The notes: generated by a model not told the origin, from the sequence alone. Shown: positions 8,643-18,131, counted from the first letter of the stretch. The stretch is DNA of 64,000 nt from Bacillota bacterium (GCA_023435305.1 JAEYRV010000006.1:1-64000); one strand, 5' to 3'. Translations and numbers: made by a program.

Positions 8643-9884
8643 CTATTTAGTCTCCATATGCTCGATGCCTTCAAAGGCCGATTTTGTCTCCGGCTTTGAT
8701 TCGCCGTGCTTTACAAGCATCATGAAGAAGAATGCCAGAACCATCGCTATGCTGGAATATACAAACAGGAACCTGTCACCGACATTATCCTTTATAAAAC
8801 CAAACAATATGGGGCTTACTATAGCAGCAGTCATTGAGAAGAAATAGTAATAGCCTGTGTATTTTCCGACTCCCTTGTTTGAGGTCATTTCCACCACCAT
8901 CGGGTAGGAGTTAATGTTTATCAGCGCCCAGCTGATACCGCCTATCCCAAGCAGTATGTAGAGTATGATTGGATTGAGTCCCATAGTGAAATTCATTGTC
9001 ACAAATACTAAAAACAATACTGCGATACCGATAAGTATTGTTTTTTTCCTTCCGATCCTTGAGGCCAGGAATCCCGAAGGAATGGAAAAAATAACGAGCA
9101 TGGCCGAGAATACAGCCAGCATGAAGGACGACTGACTCTTATCAATATTCAGTACTACTTCCCCGAATGTGGAGAAGAAGGTTTCGACGGCATTGTATGA
9201 AGTGAACCAGAAAAATATTGCAATCAGAAGGAAAATGAGGCTAAGCCCGGAACCTTTCTCGTGTTCGCCCTTGCCGGCCGCCTGTTCCTGAGTTTGCCTA
9301 TCGTCCACTATCTCCTTTGGTTCATGGATCATCAGATACATCAATATAATCGTTACAATCATTACCACTGCGCAAACGGCAAAAGGCAGATACTCATTCA
9401 ACTTAAAGAGGAATCCGCCGATAAGGAAAGCAATGACAGCGCCAACGCCGCCCATAAAATTGATAACTCCGTTAGCCTTGCTTCGCAGCGGCCTTGGCGT
9501 GAAGTCAGGCATGAGTGCAACGGTCGGCGCTCTGTAAATACTCATGAAGAAATTCATTGCAATAACAGTTATCATAACTGGCACCAGGCTCAGTCTAAAC
9601 ACCGGTATCAGTATGAATGCAAGTGCTGAAAGCGGTATCCCGACAAGCAAATATGGCATTCGTCTGCCATATCTTGTGTTGGTCCTATCGCTGAGCGCGC
9701 CGAAAATCGGCAGGAAAATAACTGCAAAGACATTGTCTATTGTCATTATGGAACCGACGGCCACACCTGTTAATCCCAGGTCTTTCAGGTATATCGGCAT
9801 CGCGATGTTGTAGATGCCCCATACTATACTGACTGTAAAAAAACCCAGGCCGATGAGCATTGTTTGTTTGTAATTCAGCTTCAT
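8643..9884 (-). CDS. major facilitator superfamily transporter, SLC45/GPH-like
   Basis: A protein of 413 residues with 12 predicted membrane helices and a central hydrophilic loop (about 190-210). The GALSDRTNTRYGRRMPY stretch between helices 2 and 3 is the MFS signature. Its form, with a D-R-x-x-x-R-x-G-R-R core, is that of the glycoside-cation symporter/SLC45 branch. The substrate may be a glycoside, though a different organic solute cannot be excluded. It starts one base after the glycerophosphodiesterase stop codon (TAG-T-ATG). Tight coupling suggests the two act on one compound class, such as a glycerophosphodiester or glucoside. Confidence 0.85.
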   Translation of the reverse strand: MKLNYKQTMLIGLGFFTVSIVWGIYNIAMPIYLKDLGLTGVAVGSIMTIDNVFAVIFLPIFGALSDRTNTRYGRRMPYLLVGIPLSALAFILIPVFRLSLVPVMITVIAMNFFMSIYRAPTVALMPDFTPRPLRSKANGVINFMGGVGAVIAFLIGGFLFKLNEYLPFAVCAVVMIVTIILMYLMIHEPKEIVDDRQTQEQAAGKGEHEKGSGLSLIFLLIAIFFWFTSYNAVETFFSTFGEVVLNIDKSQSSFMLAVFSAMLVIFSIPSGFLASRIGRKKTILIGIAVLFLVFVTMNFTMGLNPIILYILLGIGGISWALININSYPMVVEMTSNKGVGKYTGYYYFFSMTAAIVSPILFGFIKDNVGDRFLFVYSSIAMVLAFFFMMLVKHGESKPETKSAFEGIEHMETK

Positions 9885-9885
9885 A

Positions 9886-10632
9886 CTACGCCCTCATTTC
9901 CTTTAGTATTTTCAAAGCTATGTCCGGGACATTTGTAATAATACCGTCGACCCCAGCGGCGGCCATGGCTCTTATATGATCGGGCTGATCCACGGTAAAG
10001 GGATTTACCATGATATTGTTCTGTTTGCAGCCCTTCATGACTTCGGGAACGATATTATAGAAAAGCGGGTGTATTGCCGTCGAACCCATGCTCCCGGCAT
10101 ACTTCCACGGTTCGTAGAGACCTGCCATGTAGAGCGGGGCTGTTTTTATTTCAGGTTCATATTTTCGAATTTCCACAAGACTGTAATGATTAAAGGACGA
10201 AATAATAGTGCGGTTGGTCCGATTGTATTTCACAACGGCATCGGCTACGGCTTTCTCTATACCGGGATAAAAAACAGGGCCGTTCTTGATCTCAATATTC
10301 AGCAATCCGTCCCATCCTGATATCAGCCACAATACCTCATCGAGTGTCGGCATCCTTTCATCTTTATACTCCTGCGAAAACCAGCTGCCGAAGTCCAGTG
10401 CCTTGAGCTCCCCGAGAGTCTTGTCCCTGACCAATCCCTTCCCGTTGCTGGTCCTCTCCAGCATCTCATCATGGGTAACTACCAAAAAGCCGTCGGCACT
10501 GAGATGTACATCAAGCTCTATTCCGCCTGCACCCAGCTCCAGCGCCCTTTGAAAGGCCGCCATCGTATTTTCCGGCGCCTGTTTTGAAGCCCCCCTGTGT
10601 GCAATGACCAATGGTGTATCTATGGCCCTCAA
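9886..10632 (-). CDS. glycerophosphodiester phosphodiesterase
   Basis: A protein of about 248 residues and a GDPD-family TIM barrel. Catalytic HR (12-13) is in IAHRGAS, metal ligands E39 and D41 in IELDVHL, and His54 in THDE. It hydrolyses glycerophosphodiesters to glycerol-3-phosphate and an alcohol. There is no signal peptide, so it acts in the cytosol on imported substrate. The start is odd. The only upstream candidate, TTG 10632, is fused to the ribosome site AAAGGAG with zero spacing, whereas an ATA codon (residue 4) sits at ideal distance and would give an N-terminus typical of the family. It is directly upstream of the MFS transporter with a 1-bp gap. Confidence 0.92.
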   Translation of the reverse strand: MRAIDTPLVIAHRGASKQAPENTMAAFQRALELGAGGIELDVHLSADGFLVVTHDEMLERTSNGKGLVRDKTLGELKALDFGSWFSQEYKDERMPTLDEVLWLISGWDGLLNIEIKNGPVFYPGIEKAVADAVVKYNRTNRTIISSFNHYSLVEIRKYEPEIKTAPLYMAGLYEPWKYAGSMGSTAIHPLFYNIVPEVMKGCKQNNIMVNPFTVDQPDHIRAMAAAGVDGIITNVPDIALKILKEMRA

Positions 10633-10696
10633 CTCCTTTCAAGTCAACCGTTTTGTCAAAACCCTCAAGGTTAATTTATGATCATACTTTGTTTTA

Positions 10697-12055
10697 TCAA
10701 TTTCTCAGGCTAATAATTGGTGCGGGTATCCTGCCGCCCCTTGCGATAAATTCACTGCTGCTGTATTTACTGATATTCATTACAGGTCCTGTTCCAAGAA
10801 GGCCGCCGAATTCAACCACCTCTCCGGCAGCTTTGCCCGGTGCAGGTATTATCCTGACTGCAGTCGTCTTGTTATTTACTACTCCTATCGCCATTTCATC
10901 GGCAATGATCGCCGATATGGTCTCTGCTGTTGTATCACCCGGCACTGCGATCATATCAAGACCTACCGAGCATACACAGGTCATTGCCTTGAGCATATCC
11001 AGCGAAAGCACTCCGGCCTGTACAGCCTTTATCATACCCTGATCCTCACTGACAGGGATAAATGCTCCGCTTAATCCTCCGACATGGGAAGAGGCCATGA
11101 TCCCGCCCTTCTTTACAGCATCGTTCAATAATGCCAACGCCGCTATAGTGCCATGAGTGCCACATTTTTCGAGTCCCATTTCCTCAAGTATATATGCAAC
11201 ACTGTCACCCACTGCAGGAGTAGGCGCCAGTGAAAGATCAACGATGCCGAACGGCACATTCAGCCTTCTCGAAGCCTCCTGGGCTACAAGTTGGCCCATC
11301 CTGGTGATTTTAAATGCTGTTTTCTTTATGACATCTGCTACGGTGCTGAAATCAGCTCCCTTTACCTTCTCAAGTGCGCACTTCACGACACCCGGCCCGC
11401 TGACCCCGACATTTATCACGCAGTCAGGTTCGCCTATTCCATGGAACGCGCCTGCCATAAACGGATTGTCCTCGGGAGCATTTGCAAATACCACCAGCTT
11501 TGCACAGGCCATTCCGCCCTCTTCTGCTGTCAGGCTGGCCGCCTTCTTGATGATCCGGCCCATCTGTGCTACTACATCCATATTTATACCGGATTTTGTG
11601 GTTGCAGTATTAACTGATGCACATACCTTCCTCGTCGAGGCAAGAGCCTCGGGTATCGATTCGATCAGCTTCCTGTCGCCCGGTGTGGCTCCCTTGTGTA
11701 CCAATGCCGAAAAACCGCCGATGAAATCTATCCCCAGCTCCTGGGCAGCCTTGTCCATCACAGCCGCAAACTCGACATAATCCGCATCCCCGCAGCTTTC
11801 AGCCACCATTGCGATGGGTGTGACGGATATCCTCTTATTTATAATAGGTATGCCGTACTCCTTCTCAATATCCCTGCCTACTTTTACCAGATCCTTGGCG
11901 TATGAGGTGACCTTGTCATATATCTTTTTCCTGCAGACTGCTCCGTCCGGATGACTGCAGTCACGAAGGGAGATACCCATGGTTATTGTCCTGATATCGA
12001 GATATTCATCATGGATCATTTTATATGTTTCAAGTATTTCAAATTTTGTGAGCAT
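10697..12055 (-). CDS. PFL family protein (UPF0210/DUF711)
   Basis: A protein of 452 residues that matches the UPF0210 (DUF711) family over its whole length, with the conserved ISVTPIAM, GVSGPGVVK and FGGLLGTGPVM stretches. The family has a pyruvate-formate-lyase-like fold but no known activity. It is almost always encoded after a small ACT-domain protein (UPF0237), as here (ACT gene at 12151-12420), which suggests amino-acid-responsive control of the enzyme. ATG 12055 has a CGGAGGA ribosome site. The 95-bp spacer to the ACT gene holds three imperfect copies of an ATGCGTCTGT motif. Confidence 0.93.
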   Translation of the reverse strand: MLTKFEILETYKMIHDEYLDIRTITMGISLRDCSHPDGAVCRKKIYDKVTSYAKDLVKVGRDIEKEYGIPIINKRISVTPIAMVAESCGDADYVEFAAVMDKAAQELGIDFIGGFSALVHKGATPGDRKLIESIPEALASTRKVCASVNTATTKSGINMDVVAQMGRIIKKAASLTAEEGGMACAKLVVFANAPEDNPFMAGAFHGIGEPDCVINVGVSGPGVVKCALEKVKGADFSTVADVIKKTAFKITRMGQLVAQEASRRLNVPFGIVDLSLAPTPAVGDSVAYILEEMGLEKCGTHGTIAALALLNDAVKKGGIMASSHVGGLSGAFIPVSEDQGMIKAVQAGVLSLDMLKAMTCVCSVGLDMIAVPGDTTAETISAIIADEMAIGVVNNKTTAVRIIPAPGKAAGEVVEFGGLLGTGPVMNISKYSSSEFIARGGRIPAPIISLRN

Positions 12056-12150
12056 AAATTCCTCCGTCTGATGCGTCTGTATAGCTAATGCGTCTGTGCA
12101 GCTGAGCCTGTTCAGCTAATGCGTCTGTGCAGAGCCCTTCTTGCGCCTCA

Positions 12151-12420
12151 TCATATCCTGTGCATGGAGTTGAAAATGTCCTCATGCTGAATTTTTACAT
12201 AGAGGCCAATTTCTTTTCCAGCCGCTTCAAGCTTGTCCGAAAGGTCGTTGAAGGCAATGTTTGAATCTGATATATCCGTAAGCATTATCATCGTAAAAAC
12301 ATCCTGCATCAAGGTCTGCGATATGTCAAGTATGTTTACGTTGCTCTCTGCAAGAATCCTGCTTATTGTTGCTATGATGCCGACTTTGTCCTTACCCAAA
12401 ACAGTGATTACAGCTCTCAT
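12151..12420 (-). CDS. ACT domain protein (UPF0237)
   Basis: A protein of 89 residues and a single ACT domain starting MRAVITVLGKDKVGIIATIS, the family's usual N-terminus. ACT domains bind amino acids and regulate partner enzymes; this family pairs with UPF0210 proteins such as the one just downstream. ATG 12420 is chosen over an in-frame upstream ATG because a clean AAGGAG ribosome site lies 7 bp ahead of it. It is the first gene of a leftward run of genes. Confidence 0.95.
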   Translation of the reverse strand: MRAVITVLGKDKVGIIATISRILAESNVNILDISQTLMQDVFTMIMLTDISDSNIAFNDLSDKLEAAGKEIGLYVKIQHEDIFNSMHRI

Positions 12421-12727
12421 GAGTTTTCTCCTTAACATGACCGGTTAATTTTAATAAACACACCCTGGCGAAAGCCAGATAAATGTTGCTGCTGCGGCCA
12501 TTCTGCCATATGGTGAGAATAGTCCATACAAAAACTATATCAGACTGAAAGTGAAAATTCAATCACTCATTCAGCCGGTTCTCAAACAGTTGCAGTGCAC
12601 AAAAATGAGAGTTATGTGTGTCTTTCAGGAAATAATCATGAAATATGACCATAATAAGGGTACATAATATATGTATCACCATATTATGTTAATCGGACAT
12701 GGGAAATATCCCACACAACTCAAATTT
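12421..12727. other. intergenic region, promoter side of the ACT/PFL pair
   Basis: No gene was seen. A small CTGGC-GAAA-GCCAG hairpin sits at about 12465-12478. The remainder is AT-rich and probably holds the leftward promoter for the ACT gene, but I could not pick a confident -35/-10 pair. Confidence 0.4.
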
Positions 12728-12876
12728 TTGTGTCCTGCGCCTGCCGAAGGTCGCTCAGCTTACATTTTTTGTGCCCTGCGCCCGCCAAAGGTCGCTCAGC
12801 TTGCATTTTGTGCACTGCGCCTGACGCCTCGTCGCTCAGCTTGCATTTTGTGCCCTGCGCCTGCCAAAGGTCGCAT
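12728..12876. repeat. about 40-bp tandem repeat, 4 copies
   Basis: Four GC-rich units start at about 12730, 12771, 12810 and 12850 (spacing 41, 39, 40 bp). Each has the form GTGCCCTGCGCCTGCC, AAGGTCGCTCAGCTTGCATTTT or a variant. The last unit is cut off five bases into the GTCGC block and runs directly into the 3' end of the LCP gene. It opens false reading frames on both strands. Confidence 0.9.
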
Positions 12877-12880
12877 ATAC

Positions 12881-13849
12881 TCATCTGAAATTTTCTTCTA
12901 TCATGGAGGCTGTTTTCTCCCTGTCGTATATATACCACCAGACATCGTCGATGATGTGGCTTTCTCCCGGCAGTACGAAGGTCTGTATGCTGTCGCTCCT
13001 GAGCTTTGCCGCACTGCCTGCATATCTGGCAACATCCGACAAGGTTATGTTTGTTTTCACATAATCCTGCAGTATTACAAAAATATCGTCTGCTTTGTCA
13101 ATATACTTGAAATTCAGCTTCTGATCGATAAGGGCCTTCATAAAATCCTGCTGCATCCTTATCCTGCCGATGTCACCCTCGATATACCCCTGCTTTTTGT
13201 AATTCCCTTTCCTATAGCGTACAAGCTGCTCCGCCTTTTTCCCGTCAAGTATCTGCACGCCTTTTTTCAGATGGATATGCAGGTTCTGCGTCGGATCGTC
13301 ATAATTCATCCTGAACGGCACATTGAACTCAACTCCATCCAGTGTGTCAATGATTTTTCTGAAGCCTTTGAAATCAGTGGTCACGTAGTAATGTACAGAA
13401 AGGCCTGTGATCCTGGATACTTCTTTAGCGACACGCTTCGCGCCTCCCATTGAATAAAAAGAGTTTATTTTTTTGTAGGTCCTTCCGGTGAAAATCCTTG
13501 TATCCCGGGCAATTGACAGCATCTTCAATGACGGGACGGACGGCTCAAAGCTCAGCAGCATTATAACATCACACCTGGTTTTGTCTCTGTCAAGGCCCAA
13601 CAACAGCACGTTGACAGGAACTGCTCCGGTAATGCTTCCTTCGCTCCGCCCTTCCGGATCGGAAATTAATATTCCGGTGTCGTAGCTAAAATTGTCATAG
13701 TTATCATCGTATCCGATGCTGCCGTCACTTATTGGTTCAGGCATATATCGAATGTCATCTACGAAATTCGACACTATATATAAACCGTTTACAGACAGGA
13801 CAAGCAGTAAAATGGCAACAGTTGCTAAAGCAAATCTGGTTCCTCTCAT
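12881..13849 (-). CDS. LytR-CpsA-Psr (LCP) family cell-wall glycopolymer transferase
   Basis: A protein of 322 residues with one N-terminal membrane anchor (about 7-27) and an extracellular LCP domain (about 78-280). The pyrophosphate- and metal-binding residues are visible: D87, R92 and D94 in LLLGLDRDKTRCD, and R115-D116 in SIARDT. The basic VRYRKGNY segment follows later. LCP enzymes attach teichoic-acid-like or capsular polymers to peptidoglycan. It is monocistronic by context, with a GAGGT ribosome site. Its 3' end abuts the 40-bp repeat array, within 5 bp of the last repeat unit. Confidence 0.93.
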   Translation of the reverse strand: MRGTRFALATVAILLLVLSVNGLYIVSNFVDDIRYMPEPISDGSIGYDDNYDNFSYDTGILISDPEGRSEGSITGAVPVNVLLLGLDRDKTRCDVIMLLSFEPSVPSLKMLSIARDTRIFTGRTYKKINSFYSMGGAKRVAKEVSRITGLSVHYYVTTDFKGFRKIIDTLDGVEFNVPFRMNYDDPTQNLHIHLKKGVQILDGKKAEQLVRYRKGNYKKQGYIEGDIGRIRMQQDFMKALIDQKLNFKYIDKADDIFVILQDYVKTNITLSDVARYAGSAAKLRSDSIQTFVLPGESHIIDDVWWYIYDREKTASMIEENFR

Positions 13850-13925
13850 AATAACCTCGGTGAAAACAGCCCGTCATAAATCGCAATTCACGCTTAGTAT
13901 ATGCCTGATGGATATTTTCATTCGA

Positions 13926-13968
13926 CTGCTGTGTATAGCTGCTGTGTATAGCTGCTGTGTATAGCCGC
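13926..13968. repeat. 13-bp tandem repeat, 3 copies
   Basis: CTGCTGTGTATAG is repeated exactly at 13926, 13939 and 13952, followed by a degenerate part-copy. It sits in the 283-bp gap between the LCP gene and dapL. The same gap also contains an imperfect CAGCCTG/CAGGCTG inverted repeat (about 14053-14098) and a CCGTTA triplication next to the dapL stop. Confidence 0.9.
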
Positions 13969-14132
13969 TATGAACGACAGCTCTGAACAGCTGCAACAAA
14001 TGACTGATCTAAATAACTACTTTGATCAGCTGATCCGAACAACAAAAAACAGCCTGATGCAAAAACTCAGGTTTCCCCGGTTTCTGCCGCAGGCTGCTCA
14101 GGTTTGATGTAAAAATCCCGTTACCGTTACCG

Positions 14133-15374
14133 TTACAGCTTCAGCCTCGTCTTTATACGATCCACTGCCCTCTCTGTATTCTCTTTGCTGTTAAAGGCAG
14201 TCAGCCTGAAATATCCCTGCCCGCTCGGTCCAAAACCGGACCCCGGCGTGCCGACGATATGGGTCTCGCCCAGCAGCTTGTCGAAGAATGCCCAGGAATC
14301 CATTCCCTTGGGTGTCTTCAACCATAAATACGGAGCATTTACACCGCCGAACACTTCGATCCCGGCATCGATGAGCCCCTTTCTGATAATGGCGGCATTA
14401 TTCATATAATAATCGATCACAGCTTTGGTCTGCTTTTTCCCTTCTTCGCTGTATACTGCTTCTGCAGCTCTTTGTATAATATATGCCACACCGTTGAATT
14501 TCGTGGTCTGTCTCCTGTACCACAGCTGATTCAATGAAACCTTTCTGCCGCTTGTGCTTTCGGCCATAACTGTCTTCGGTATTACCGTGTAAGCACACCT
14601 TGTGCCTGTGAAGCCAGCTGTCTTGGAAAAGCTTCTGAACTCTATGGCAACATTTTTTGCCCCTTCAATCTCATAAATACTGTGCGGGATATCCGGCTCG
14701 GTGATATAAGCCTCGTATGCAGAATCGTAAAGTATGATGCTGTTGTTCTGCTGAGCATAATCCACCCACTTTTTCAGCTGTTCCTTTGTGATGGAAGCTC
14801 CTGTGGGATTATTGGGAAAGCAGAGGTATATCAGATCAACCCTTTGCGACGGCGGCTCCGGCAGAAAACCGTTTTCCCAGGTGCACGGCATATAGACAAC
14901 TCCGGCAAATCTGCCGCTGACGCTGTCGTAGTCACCTGTTCTGCCGGCCATAACATTAGTGTCCAGATAAACAGGATAAACCGGGTCAGTCAGAGCGACT
15001 ATATTGTTCAGACCGAGGATTTCCTGAATGTTTGCTGTATCGCTCTTTGCTCCGTCGCTTATGAATATTTCATCGGTGCCGAGGGAAACGCCTCTTGGTT
15101 TGTAATCATTTTCGATAATAGCCTTTATAAGAAAATCATATCCATAACCATCAGGCCCGTAGCCTTTGAAGGTTTTAGCCTCCGCCATCTCATCTGCGGC
15201 CTTGTGGATGCCTTTGATGATCTCCGGCTGCAGCGGTCTTGTTACATCTCCTATTCCCAGACTTATGATATCAGCTTCGGGATGAGCCTTTGCAAAATTC
15301 CCCCTGCGCTTTGCGACCTCTGCAAACAGATAGTTTCCGGGCAATTTCAGATAATTGTCATTTATATATGCCAT
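14133..15374 (-). CDS. dapL: LL-diaminopimelate aminotransferase
   Basis: A protein of 413 residues and a class I/II PLP aminotransferase of the DapL type. It has the N-terminal MAYINDNYLKLPGNYLF signature, an NNPTG segment (188-192) and PLP-binding Lys251 in SFSKTAGFTGTR. It converts tetrahydrodipicolinate directly to LL-diaminopimelate, bypassing the acylated route, for lysine and peptidoglycan synthesis. dapF lies 56 bp upstream on the same strand, so the two consecutive steps of the pathway form an operon. The dapL variant is usual in Clostridia, cyanobacteria, plants and some archaea. I saw no lysine riboswitch. Confidence 0.97.
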   Translation of the reverse strand: MAYINDNYLKLPGNYLFAEVAKRRGNFAKAHPEADIISLGIGDVTRPLQPEIIKGIHKAADEMAEAKTFKGYGPDGYGYDFLIKAIIENDYKPRGVSLGTDEIFISDGAKSDTANIQEILGLNNIVALTDPVYPVYLDTNVMAGRTGDYDSVSGRFAGVVYMPCTWENGFLPEPPSQRVDLIYLCFPNNPTGASITKEQLKKWVDYAQQNNSIILYDSAYEAYITEPDIPHSIYEIEGAKNVAIEFRSFSKTAGFTGTRCAYTVIPKTVMAESTSGRKVSLNQLWYRRQTTKFNGVAYIIQRAAEAVYSEEGKKQTKAVIDYYMNNAAIIRKGLIDAGIEVFGGVNAPYLWLKTPKGMDSWAFFDKLLGETHIVGTPGSGFGPSGQGYFRLTAFNSKENTERAVDRIKTRLKL

Positions 15375-15430
15375 AGTCCCACTTCCTCTCTCCTATAATA
15401 AAATAATTCACAACACTCATTACGCCTTCC

Positions 15431-16264
15431 TCAGATCTCTATCTCTCCGTCAAATACCTTTACTGCAGGACCTGTCTTGTAAACATGGCCGTCAGCTTCA
15501 TTCCACTCTATGAGCAGCTCTCCTCCGGGCAGCATTACAGTCACCCTTCTGTCACACAGGCCGTTTATGATAGCAGCCACAACAGAAGCGCAGGCCCCGG
15601 TCCCGCATGCCATCGTTTCACCCGATCCCCTTTCCCATACACGCATTTTGATTCTGTCCCTGCTGATTATCTGTATAAACTCAGCATTTGTTCTCTTCGG
15701 AAAGAGACTGTTATTCTCCAGCTGCGGACCGTATATATGCAAGGGCAGTTCACTGACATCATCCACGAATGTCACTGCATGGGGATTGCCCATCGAAACA
15801 CAGGTTATTCTGAACACCTTTCCATTAATCTCTACAGGCTCATCAATAAACTTCTCTTTTGAAGTGACCACAGGTATGTCGGCAGCATCCAGCAATGGCG
15901 CTCCCATATCCACTCTTACAGCAGACACTTCACCGTCGGCTGCCTTCAGTTCAAGGATTTTGATGCCCGCCAGCGTTTCCATAGTTATTCTTTCCTTATT
16001 TATGATCCCATTTTCGTAGATATATTTTCCGACACATCTGCTGGCATTTCCGCACATTTCAGCCTCGGACCCGTCGGCATTGAAAATCCTCATTCTGACG
16101 TCCGCCACCTTCGATGGCATGATCAGAACCAATCCGTCAGAGCCGATCCCAAAATGCCTGTCACTAATTTTTTGCGCCAAAATTGCAGGATTTTGCAAGT
16201 CCTCCTTCATATTTTTAACAAATATATAGTCATTTCCTAGTCCATGCATCTTTGTGAATCTCAT
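15431..16264 (-). CDS. dapF: diaminopimelate epimerase
   Basis: A protein of 277 residues. Both catalytic cysteines are present: Cys71 in MCGNASRC and Cys220 in ACGTGAC. It interconverts LL- and meso-diaminopimelate, the step after DapL. ATG 16264 was chosen over the longer frame because a perfect AGAGGAGGT ribosome site lies just upstream and the family begins MxFTKMHGLGND. It is the first gene of the dapF-dapL operon and divergent from the DUF4380-like gene, with a shared promoter region of about 155 bp. Confidence 0.97.
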   Translation of the reverse strand: MRFTKMHGLGNDYIFVKNMKEDLQNPAILAQKISDRHFGIGSDGLVLIMPSKVADVRMRIFNADGSEAEMCGNASRCVGKYIYENGIINKERITMETLAGIKILELKAADGEVSAVRVDMGAPLLDAADIPVVTSKEKFIDEPVEINGKVFRITCVSMGNPHAVTFVDDVSELPLHIYGPQLENNSLFPKRTNAEFIQIISRDRIKMRVWERGSGETMACGTGACASVVAAIINGLCDRRVTVMLPGGELLIEWNEADGHVYKTGPAVKVFDGEIEI

Positions 16265-16420
16265 TTTGCAACCTCCTCTGTTACGTCTTGCAAATATTAT
16301 AACATGCATCTGCCATATGGCAATAGTTAATTTGAATAAATGCCAATAAAAAAGTTGAGATTAGTTCATGTATTTTATATAATCAAAAGGAAAATAATAC
16401 TTACAAATGGAGGATCTGTC

Positions 16421-17326
16421 ATGGGTGAAGTCACTATAAAAAAAGTTGAATACAAAGGCTGGAAAAACTGTATCGAGATCAGCAACGGTATAATAGACCT
16501 GATAGCGACAACGGATGTAGGACCCAGGATCATTCGCTTCGGGTTTATCGGCAAGGAAAATGAATTCGTGGAATTCGCAGAGGACATAGGCACCACCGGC
16601 TCGGAGGAATACAGATTTTACGGCGGCCACAGGCTCTGGCACAGTCCGGAGGATCCTGTACGCACCTACGATCCGGATAACAGTAAGGTCGCATGGAAAA
16701 AGAAGAAATACGGCATCGTTCTAACACAGGATACGGAACCAAATGCTCATATGAAGAAGGAGATCGAAATATCCATGTCTCCCGACTCCGGCAGGGTATC
16801 CATTATCCACAGGATGACAAACAAAGGGCTCTGGGATGTGGAGCTGGCTCCCTGGAGCATCAGCATGATGGCCCCCGGAGGAGTTGAAGTCGTTCCGCTG
16901 AACACCCGTGAAACCGGATTGCTCAGCAACGGAAGCATTTCCCTTTGGCCGTACACCAAAATGAACGACAAGAGAGTCAGCTGGGGAGAAAAATACATCA
17001 CTCTGGCACAGGATGTAAAAGCCGATACTGCCTTTAAGATCGGAATGCCCAATGAATCCGGCTGGGCAGCATATGCCAACCATGGGCACCTGTTCGTTAT
17101 ACAGCATGACCACGAGGACGGCTATGAGTACCCGGACGGAAACTGCTCATATGAAACCTACACAAATTACAGGATGCTTGAGATGGAGACTCTGGGGCCA
17201 ATATGCCTGCTGGCTCCCGATGAGACAGTCGAGCACATCGAGACCTGGTCGCTTTATGATAACATCGTAAAGCCGAAGAACGAAAAGGATATTGAAAGCA
17301 TCATAGTCCCACTGATTGGCAAGTAA
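16421..17326 (+). CDS. DUF4380-like protein, aldose-1-epimerase-type fold
   Basis: A protein of 301 residues. The pattern of beta-strands, the GPRIIRFGFIG and GGHRLWHSPE segments and the ELAPWSIS stretch resemble DUF4380 proteins, which have a galactose-mutarotase-like sandwich. No catalytic role is established. ATG 16421 is preferred to the longer frame from 16340 because of the GGAGG ribosome site 8 bp upstream. The last 12 or so codons form the first copy of a 64-bp tandem repeat that continues past the stop codon. A strong terminator follows at 17570. Confidence 0.7.
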   Translation: MGEVTIKKVEYKGWKNCIEISNGIIDLIATTDVGPRIIRFGFIGKENEFVEFAEDIGTTGSEEYRFYGGHRLWHSPEDPVRTYDPDNSKVAWKKKKYGIVLTQDTEPNAHMKKEIEISMSPDSGRVSIIHRMTNKGLWDVELAPWSISMMAPGGVEVVPLNTRETGLLSNGSISLWPYTKMNDKRVSWGEKYITLAQDVKADTAFKIGMPNESGWAAYANHGHLFVIQHDHEDGYEYPDGNCSYETYTNYRMLEMETLGPICLLAPDETVEHIETWSLYDNIVKPKNEKDIESIIVPLIGK

Positions 17327-17521
17327 TTCGGTGGTGCGTATCATTGAAAATGATATTGGCAGCATCGTTGTCCCGCTGATCGGGTAGTAATGCGGTGGTG
17401 CGTATCATTGAAAATGATATTGGCAGCATCGTTATCCCGCTAATCGGGTAGTAGTGCGGTGGTGCGTATCATTGAAAATGATATTGGCAGCATTGTTGTC
17501 CCGCTGATCGGGTAGTAATGC
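17285..17521. repeat. 64-bp tandem repeat derived from the 3' end of the upstream gene
   Basis: GTGGTGCGTA recurs at 17331, 17395 and 17459, giving an exact 64-bp period. Each unit includes a near-copy of the upstream gene's final codons (the SI-VPLIG tail) plus its own stop codon, so the array arose by repeated duplication of the gene's 3' end and trailing sequence. Units after the gene are more alike to each other than to the gene's own copy. Confidence 0.95.
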
Positions 17522-17569
17522 GGTACATATTGCAGTACATTTTATGGTACATATGGTAGCACATTCTTT

Positions 17570-17610
17570 GGGGGGGCCCGGATATCATTATATCCAGGGG
17601 CCCCTTTTAC
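17570..17610 (+). terminator. intrinsic terminator after the 64-bp array
   Basis: GGGGGCCC-GGATAT pairs with ATATCC-A-GGGGCCCC, followed by TTTT. The stem is very stable and ends the transcript of the DUF4380-like gene after the repeat array. Confidence 0.85.
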
Positions 17611-17658
17611 ATAGCTGATATTAATTAATGACCCGTTGGAAGGATCAGATAATATACC

Positions 17659-18108
17659 ATGGATAACAACTCGATATCTTGGAAACAAAAGAAATCCGGA
17701 TTTTTGTCACGATTATTGCCGCAGTTCCAATCTAAAGATTTTCCGGGACAAATGGCACGTTATCTTGTTACCGGCTTTATCAGCGCAGCCATTGAATTCT
17801 CTCTACTGTTCATATTTAAAGACCTCGCAGGTCTATCTGTCGTCGCATCCAATACAATGGCACTGGCAATAGTGTTCTGGGTCAACTTCCTTATGAATAG
17901 ACTCTGGTCCTTCAAATCCAAAATGAGGCTCAGCAGGCAGCTTCCAATGTACCTTATGCTTTTTGTTATCAACATAGGAGCTTCTGACCTTATTATGTAT
18001 CTCTTAACTGATATAGTCCAAATGCAGTACCTTCTAGCAAAAGTATTCGCAATAGGCTCAGTTGTAAGCTGGAATTTCATTATCTACAGGAAAGTGATAT
18101 ATAGATGA
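17659..18108 (+). CDS. GtrA family membrane protein
   Basis: A protein of 149 residues with four membrane helices. The GtrA/DPMS family layout is clear: RYLVTGFISAAIEF in helix 1, FWVNFLMNRLWSFK at the helix 2 end, and WNFIIYRKVIY at the C-terminus. GtrA proteins are thought to flip or position polyprenyl-linked sugars for surface polysaccharide modification. The ribosome site (GGAAGGA) is about 16 bp from the ATG, longer than usual. A terminator hairpin follows (18132-18162). Confidence 0.9.
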   Translation: MDNNSISWKQKKSGFLSRLLPQFQSKDFPGQMARYLVTGFISAAIEFSLLFIFKDLAGLSVVASNTMALAIVFWVNFLMNRLWSFKSKMRLSRQLPMYLMLFVINIGASDLIMYLLTDIVQMQYLLAKVFAIGSVVSWNFIIYRKVIYR

Positions 18109-18131
18109 CGGTTGTGCAGGATCGACTGCAT

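Noticed and set aside
12671..13453. 260-residue rightward frame
   Set aside because: Its first part is the 40-bp repeat and the rest is antisense to the LCP gene.
14100..16310. Lysine riboswitch near the dap genes
   Set aside because: The space before dapF is only about 75 bp on its own side and shows no L-box-like conserved elements.
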